This document shows, piece after piece, positions 58,231-64,000 of a stretch of 64,000 nucleotides of DNA. Origin of the DNA: Podospora pseudoanserina (Eukaryota; Ascomycota; Sordariomycetes; Sordariales; Podosporaceae); contig NC_085923.1 in NCBI RefSeq assembly GCF_035222485.1, positions 1,674,001-1,738,000 of the forward strand. Direction: 5' to 3'. The notes beneath the pieces are model-generated. The model saw only the letters and a program-made list of their open reading frames with translations. It made no database searches and was not told the DNA's origin. Position 1 is the first letter of the stretch, and every line of letters begins with the position of its first letter. Position numbers and translations under genes: made by a program.

Positions 58231-58635
58231 TTATTTCTTGGTAGTAAAATCAATCTCATTCTCCGGGTTGAACCCCCCATCAGCAGCCTTCTCACAAGTG
58301 CAAGCATCTATTCCTCTCATTAGCCACAATCCATTTTCCCCATCTCTCTCTCTCTCTCTCATCCAAAACTTACCAGCAGGTCTTGAACCACAAGCACAAG
58401 CCTTCTCAGGCGTCACATTCTCCGAAGCGGCACGCTCGCAGGTGCACTGGCCCGCGGGTCTAGCACGGCAGCTGCATCTCGGTCCGGCGACCGTGTTCTC
58501 CGTCGCGGCGGCGGAGCAGGAGCAGTGGAGGGCGGATTGCTTCCCGCAGGAGCAGGTCGCTTGCTTGGCGCAGACGCACTCCGCCGAGGAGGCGTTGTTG
58601 TTGGAGGAGCGGCAGCAGGTGGTTGGGGCGGTCAT
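58231..58635 (-). CDS. small 16-cysteine, CxC-repeat protein (DUF7871-like, metallothionein-like)
   Basis: Exons 58374-58635 and 58231-58307 (66-nt intron containing a TC microsatellite) give 112 residues from ATG 58635. The 16 cysteines are arranged as one CC and seven CxC pairs (CVC, CSC, CSC, CSC, CTC, CAC, CTC) spaced 6-16 residues apart, with repeats of the type RPAGQCTCERAASEN. It ends in an acidic/amide tail, FNPENEIDFTTKK. It has no signal peptide. CxC spacing suggests binding of Cu(I) or Zn(II), but this is inference: the family is conserved in ascomycetes and, to my knowledge, uncharacterised. Confidence 0.8.
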   Translation of the reverse strand: MTAPTTCCRSSNNNASSAECVCAKQATCSCGKQSALHCSCSAAATENTVAGPRCSCRARPAGQCTCERAASENVTPEKACACGSRPAGKFWMRERERDGENGLWLMRGIDACTCEKAADGGFNPENEIDFTTKK

Positions 58636-59360
58636 TTTTGTGGTGTGAGCAGTGTGGTGATGGTAGTTGTTGTTGAGAGAAGAGAACTTGGTTGGTGAGA
58701 ACTATAGTTCAAATAAGTTGCCGACTGTTAATTGTGTGATGTGTGATATTGAATGGAAGACGATCAAAGGAAACCGCCTCTCTTATACAAGTTCAGTATC
58801 CAACTGCCGACCTGACATCAACTGGCAGTTGGTCCGTAAGGCTGTCCCGCAAGCTGAGACCTGCGGGGCGAGGCTTGGTCAGGAACCACCTGATTGGGTC
58901 ATTGACCGGAGGCTGATTGGCTGCTTACACCTCCTGTCGACCAATCAGAGAAGAGGTATTTCACATCGCTGGGCAACCTGCAACGGCTTTCCAACGGTCG
59001 AGATGGGTCGAGAACTGTCCATCTTGAAGATCCGCTTCGATATTCTATTTTGAGATGATGCCATTGGTGGAAAGGTGTACTACAAGATGGGATGACTCGG
59101 GGGGAAGATCTGGAGATTTGTCAGGCGACAAGTATTTTGGTGACTGGGAGGTCCATTGTTTGTCGAGTTGGGATGTCACGATGTTCTTGGTCAGTGTGGT
59201 CACATATGGGATCATCCACCAGGACGGTTGATGCAGGTACCGCAAAGCTGTGGTCGGACCTACATCTGCCTTATTGAAGTCATCGGGGTGCTGCCCTTTG
59301 TGACATGATGGGCTTGGACTGGCAGGATACAACCGCGAGGACAGAAGACTCAACATCTCT
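58636..59360. other. intergenic
   Basis: Leader of the Cys-rich gene and 3' region of the methyltransferase gene. No gene is supported. Confidence 0.4.
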
Positions 59361-60515
59361 TCATTTCTTCTCAAAGAGATACAACTCAACAGGATTCCCA
59401 CCCCCATCAATATGAGGAAGCGGCAGTGTAGCCTCCTCCTCAATACTCCACCCATCAGCAGCCATCAGATCCCAGAACTCTCTCTCGGACGAGTGTCTTG
59501 ACTTTGTCGACAAAAAGACCTTTGGCCTGACCGACTGCTCGCCGGAATGGCCATGAAGAGCCGAAAGCGTCTGCACCAACGGTGACAAAGTATCCGTGTT
59601 GTAGGTGCAGTCACTCACGACAATCAAATCCCAGGTATTATCCTGGACCTGCGCTCCAAACACGCCATTCTGCCCGTCTATCCAGTCGAGGCTCTCAAAG
59701 TCTAGCGAGGGTGCTGGTGCTTGGCTGAGAGCTTCCGCTTGCCGGGCGATATTCGCTCTGGCTCGTTCTTCAGCCTCGGGGAGATCAGTCATGAGGATAC
59801 GAGTTGTCATCTGTCTGGGAGCCTTCTTCAAAGCAAGCAGCCGGGCCACCCCTATGCCTAGTGTCCCGATGCCGCAGCCAACTTCGAGGATGTTCAGTGG
59901 CCTGTCCCGATCTTGTTGAAAGAGCTGCTTCAAGGCGGGCATTGGGTTTCCCTTCGGGCTGGTGCTCAGAAACATGTCGGCCAGGAGAGACACAGTGGCA
60001 ATCCCAGAGTCCCAGATGTGCCGGGCTATGCTATCCCCCATATCCTCCTCCACTTGGAGCGTCTGGTTATCGGCTGTTGGCAGCCTCAAACTCCGAAAGC
60101 ACACAGGAGGTACTGCTGTGTTCCTGTCCAGCGAGACATCAGAGAATGCCGCTAGGATGAGTCCCTGGCCCGTTGGTGGGTAGATGTCTGTCGTTCCAAG
60201 AGCTGTAAGTTGACGGTCTGCCGGCCGGATCTGGATCGTTTTGATGGGGTGTGGAGGCAGTGGAAGATCCAGTTTGAGAACTCTCATCCCAGCCTTCCAT
60301 TTTGGCGTATTTCGTTGTGTGAGGATAACTGGTACCAGTTGCTCTTTTCCATCTTTTGTCGTCGTGTAAGCGCCGACCACAAGGAGCTCAACTGGGTCTT
60401 TGGGTGAGAAGAACGAGTCCCCGAGATCGGTGGTGACGGCGAGTACTAATCGGAGGCATCGTTCTGATCTGACGAACTCGACCACTGGCGGTCGCAGTAG
60501 TTTTATGTAATGCAT
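59361..60515 (-). CDS. family-16 (METTL21/EFM-like) protein methyltransferase
   Basis: A single-exon frame of 384 residues. The C-terminal two thirds hold a class I SAM fold: motif I ILEVGCGIGTLGIGVARLL (about 209-227), post-I acidic strand ILMTDLPEA (about 247), and the family's LDWIDGQNG followed by WDLIVVSDCTYNTDTLSPL, which carries the [DS]x[TV]Y signature of seven-beta-strand lysine methyltransferases. The upstream segment GDSIARHIWDSGIATVSLLA is the usual substrate-side helix. Residues 1-150 form a strand-rich N-terminal domain of unknown role, as in the Rrg1/nicotinamide-N-methyltransferase-like fungal group. The likely substrate is a translation factor or chaperone lysine, but sequence does not decide it. 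Confidence 0.85.
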   Translation of the reverse strand: MHYIKLLRPPVVEFVRSERCLRLVLAVTTDLGDSFFSPKDPVELLVVGAYTTTKDGKEQLVPVILTQRNTPKWKAGMRVLKLDLPLPPHPIKTIQIRPADRQLTALGTTDIYPPTGQGLILAAFSDVSLDRNTAVPPVCFRSLRLPTADNQTLQVEEDMGDSIARHIWDSGIATVSLLADMFLSTSPKGNPMPALKQLFQQDRDRPLNILEVGCGIGTLGIGVARLLALKKAPRQMTTRILMTDLPEAEERARANIARQAEALSQAPAPSLDFESLDWIDGQNGVFGAQVQDNTWDLIVVSDCTYNTDTLSPLVQTLSALHGHSGEQSVRPKVFLSTKSRHSSEREFWDLMAADGWSIEEEATLPLPHIDGGGNPVELYLFEKK

Positions 60516-61334
60516 AGTGAGAAAGTTTCTGTGTGAGTTCGTGTGTGAGACGGGGTGAGGTGTGAGTCGTGAAATGAACTGCAGTGCTAGAGCAGCGTCG
60601 AGCTCAAAGTGGAATTTTCAGCCATCGCAGAGACTTGATTGGCCCAGGGTTAGGGTAGACAATGGTATGTCTCGTTCGCATGTTCTCGACGGGACCTCTT
60701 CAACCAACCAGCCTTGGAGACTGCCGGTGAAGCAGGAATATGAAACTCTTTATCTCTGATTGGCAGTGTTCTTGACCACCATCTGCCATCTTGGTCTACC
60801 CGTACAACTACCGTACATTGCCTATCCCGCCCAAGCGCCTAGGTCATCCAGTGCCAAAAAGAAACCACAAACCCAAGGGTATCCGGAGCTTTGAGCCAAG
60901 CCCAATCCTCTCCTCTTCCAAGATTCATTCTCAGACCCGCAAGCCATTTGAACTCCCAACGAAACTCCGTAAATGCGCCTTCTCATTGTGTTTTTGTCAT
61001 TGGAAATTTTCCACGCGTCTGTCATCATCTCCGTTGCCAGTCTTTCGGGTTTTCCAACACTCGAATCATGTACCTAGTATTGGACGCAGTGAGAGAGGCC
61101 GTCCAGCAACTTCCTCACGTCCGGCTATATGGCACAGCCAAGGTAAGCCGGACCCGAACCCTCCGTAATGGACGTCCTCCGTGTATCCAGGGACACCCTT
61201 CCTGCTGGGCTTCCCGTGTAAAAAGAACTCAGGTCCACTCCCGGCAAATATCTCAACCCATCCATGTCGACGGGCCTGCCCGTGGATCCTGAAGATTTAT
61301 TGTTGTAATAGCTCCCTGTAGACCACGTTGGTAT
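60516..61334. other. intergenic
   Basis: Promoter side of the methyltransferase and 3' side of the mannosidase. Short plus-strand frames at 60791-61292 show no recognisable domain. Confidence 0.4.
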
Positions 61335-63126
61335 TCATGGTACCCCTGGTTTCTTTTTCTTCTTCTTTTTTGGGCGTGGGGGTTCGTCGAAGCCTCGGGT
61401 GATGAACCCACTGCTGTCTCGGCGAAAGGGATGTGCTCCTGGGCTGAGGACCCATTCGTCCAGGCTGATGAGGTCTGGTGGTGAGAAGATGAGGTAGTAG
61501 TACTTGAGTGTTTCGGCTAGCCAGAAGCTCTGAACATGATCAGGATATGTCAGTAATCAGTGGCAAGCCTTGAGATTGAGTGGCGCTTACCTCCATCGAA
61601 TCCAGCTTCTTCAGTAGGCCATGAACAGTGACATCGCTGATGGCAGAAAACGCCAGCTCCGTCTCGGTAGCCCCGACTACGCTCTGGAACATCTCCCATG
61701 CCAGCTCTTGGTACTCCTTGTTTCCCGTAATTCTGAACATGACGAACAAGCTCTCGATAGCCTCCGGTCTGAGTAGGTACTTTGGGTCCTTCACCGACTT
61801 GAACGGCTTCCTCAGCTTCCTGCTGCCCTCTTTCCGCCACTTGTCCTCATCAAACTTGCACGGCCCGTCCCTCCAGTCGCCCTCGCAAGGAACCGCCTCG
61901 AGCACCTCTGGCATCAAACCCGTGGGAAACGCCCCGTAAGCCCACGCACAACCCCGAGTGAGCTGCTCCCCAATCTTGACATATTCCTCGTTCCCAAACA
62001 GCTTCCCTCCCAGCCCAAACATCCCCCCCGCATAGCAACCCAAATGCTGAACCTTTGGCGCCGTTTCTACTTCATCCCCGTTCATCCTCGCCTCACCAAC
62101 CAACAGTACATCCCTCCTATCCCCTATCTCATCCCTATCCTCCTCCGCGAGCATGGGCCGGAAGAGCAACCAATCCTCCGCCACCCCCATGGCTTCTTTC
62201 CACATCCTCTCCAACCTCCCCTCTCTCCCCCTTCCGAGCAAAGCCGCCGTCTTGAGTAGATTACCATAAACGCCCTCCGCCCCCTTCCCCAGGCCAAAAA
62301 CCTCATCACCTTCAGTCCCTTTCACAGGCCACAACCCCCTCAACTTCGTCCTCTCCTGCCCCTCCTCCAAAACATCCACCTCCCCACTCACAGTATCACA
62401 ATACTTTTTATCACCGATCAGCTGTCCCAACCGTGTAAACTCCAACCAAGCCCCCGTCCTCGTTCCCTCTCGCCCCTTCCCCTTTTCCATCAACAACCCC
62501 CCCAACTCCCCCGCCCTTTCCAACAACCCCCACTCCCCAGACAAATCATACCCAGCAACCAACCCCCCCAGATACCTCCCCATATCCACCCCCCCCTTCC
62601 CCCCCGCGAAATCAATCTTGCAAACCTCCTCCACAACATCATAAAACTCCTCCCTCAAATCCATGACCCACAACACATCCAAACTATCAACCAACGTCCC
62701 CGCCCAGCCCAACGTCGTTTTTCCTCTCCCTGACACAGGAGCGAGTTCGTCTGAGGGATAAGCATGGAGTTTGTAAGCCGTCCATGACTTTAGGAAGGCG
62801 GACTTGACGGCGGCGCGGCGGGAGAGAGAGATGTTATTTGGGCGGTAGCCTGGTGGAAAAAAGAATTGGACTGGATGGAGGGGACGTAATGGTTCTTTGA
62901 CGGGTTTGGCGGGTGATCGGGAAGGGGGGTCTTGGTGGGAAGGATGTGGTGAGGTTTGGGAGTGTGGTGGTGATGGTGGTGATGGTGGTGATGGTGGTGG
63001 TGGTAAGTCGACGGGAACAGGCCTGTAAAACGATCGTCGCACAGACGGCGGCTTCAACAAGAAGAAAAAGAAGAAAAACACGACAGTGACAAGCAGGAGC
63101 CGGCGCATTCGCCGATCAAGAACCAT
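61335..63126 (-). CDS. GH47 class I alpha-1,2-mannosidase, type II membrane protein
   Basis: Exons 61591-63126 and 61335-61529 (GTAAGC..TTCAG, 61 nt) give 576 residues from [13 protein letters not shown]. In-frame codons upstream to 63258 look like leader. A signal anchor ([20 protein letters not shown]) at the very N terminus and a Pro/Ser stem (about 35-90) place the catalytic domain in the ER/Golgi lumen. GH47 landmarks are [19 protein letters not shown]-like [40 protein letters not shown], the [15 protein letters not shown] box, and [19 protein letters not shown] with an acidic active-site residue. Exon 2 supplies [18 protein letters not shown] and the conserved HPF near the end. It trims N-glycan mannose in quality control or Golgi processing. 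The C terminus is a Lys-rich run. Confidence 0.9.
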
Positions 63127-64000
63127 CTTCGCGGATGGGGGGGGCTGTCTGCGGACCGGCGTCCGGTGAGGTGCGGGGAATTGCCCACTGTCTGTTTGTC
63201 TGTCCGTTGTCAAAAGATATCGACAAAACAACAGCAGTGTCAACACCCTACCTACCATGTGAACTCAATCGCGCAGAGCGAACATCACGATCGACACAAT
63301 TGACAACCGACGAGGCATGGCTGAAGAAAAAACATCAACAAAGTAAAATGGGAGTTGAAAACCGCCCGTGTTTGCCTGTCCCTCCCCGTCCTCCCGTCCG
63401 GAGAACATTTGGTAAGACGAGTACCACTCCACCAACAGCAGGCATTGGCGGGTATAGCGGCATAAAAGAAAGTCTTGGGGAGGGTGCATCCCAGCGTTGT
63501 ATCGCATGATAGGGACACAACACCCTAGCCCAAGCATCAGACGAACTTCCTCGACCAAAACCATCTGGGTGCTTGAGCACTGCTGATGGAGGACATCAGC
63601 AAACCAAGCCGTTACACACACATGACGCGCTTAAAGATATCTGACCAAAAGGCCCCAAGTGCTCGCCCCGAGGGCACTTAATTTACGTCGTGCTCACAAA
63701 GGTGTAGGAGAGGAGGTCTTGGCAGGGGAACTTGACCGGGTGATAATGACAACCAATCTAATAATGGACCAACAGGTCACAAAGAAACGAGAGAAGAGTA
63801 TTTCTTTAAACATTCAAATAAATATTTCACCCGCTACATCCCAAACAGCGCTCTTCAATAGCAAGCAGCAGGGGGTATCATCTATACATCATCATGATCC
63901 ATGTCCATTCCATGATACACAAAAAAAAAAAAAAAAAACAACCACATCATTAAAAACCAAATTCCAAAATAAAAAAACTTTCCAAGTAACTTATGACAAA
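63127..64000. other. promoter side of the mannosidase gene; no gene seen
   Basis: No supported frame. AT-rich, A-run-bearing sequence at 63780-64000 could be the 3' untranslated region of a gene outside the window. Confidence 0.4.

Overview
The window is nuclear DNA of a filamentous ascomycete, most likely a sordariomycete. Genes are split by short introns of about 45 to 70 bases with GTAAGT/GTATGT donors and CTAAC-type branch sites. A snoRNA guide pairs over 15 nt with an LSU rRNA segment I recall from sordariomycetes, and there is a fungal NACHT/WD40 (NWD) STAND relic. The species cannot be named from sequence alone.

Layout. 0-9 kb is a degraded accessory stretch: the 3' part of an HNH-domain gene, a STAND/WD40 relic split by a 333-bp insertion that has a second, inverted copy nearby, a small dispersed repeat, and an amidase pseudogene with several frameshifts. 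9-17 kb holds homogentisate 1,2-dioxygenase, a small conserved four-exon gene, a CocE/S15-type hydrolase and a one-TM protein, all on the minus strand. About 20.2-25.25 kb is a pyrimidine-rich, apparently non-coding locus on the plus strand. It carries a series of box C/D-like elements, one per intron in its first part. One is a U18-type methylation guide; the others look orphan, and two sub-families replace guide sequence with hairpins.

25.6-28.4 kb holds the most interesting pair: a caspase-like protease and a gasdermin-like protein, divergently transcribed from 276 bp. This fits the fungal regulated-cell-death arrangement in which a protease activates a gasdermin by cutting off a short C-terminal tail. 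A nucleoside-deaminase-like gene follows. Two gene-poor gaps (29.5-37.9 and 39.2-46.5 kb) flank a gene of the 'vegetative cell wall protein gp1-like' type.

46.5-64 kb is gene-dense: tRNA-Ser(AGA), a secreted Cys-rich/mucin-like single-pass membrane protein with a possible C-terminal frameshift at repeats, PAM16 (with a start-codon-only coding exon) divergent from YIP1, the Ran exchange factor RCC1 with acidic codons continuing past its stop, a 16-cysteine metallothionein-like protein, a family-16 lysine methyltransferase and a GH47 alpha-mannosidase. These housekeeping genes serve unrelated pathways (tyrosine catabolism, mitochondrial import, ER-Golgi traffic, nuclear transport, glycan trimming) and do not form a cluster. 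Exon coordinates were read by eye from splice consensus, frame and family conservation.
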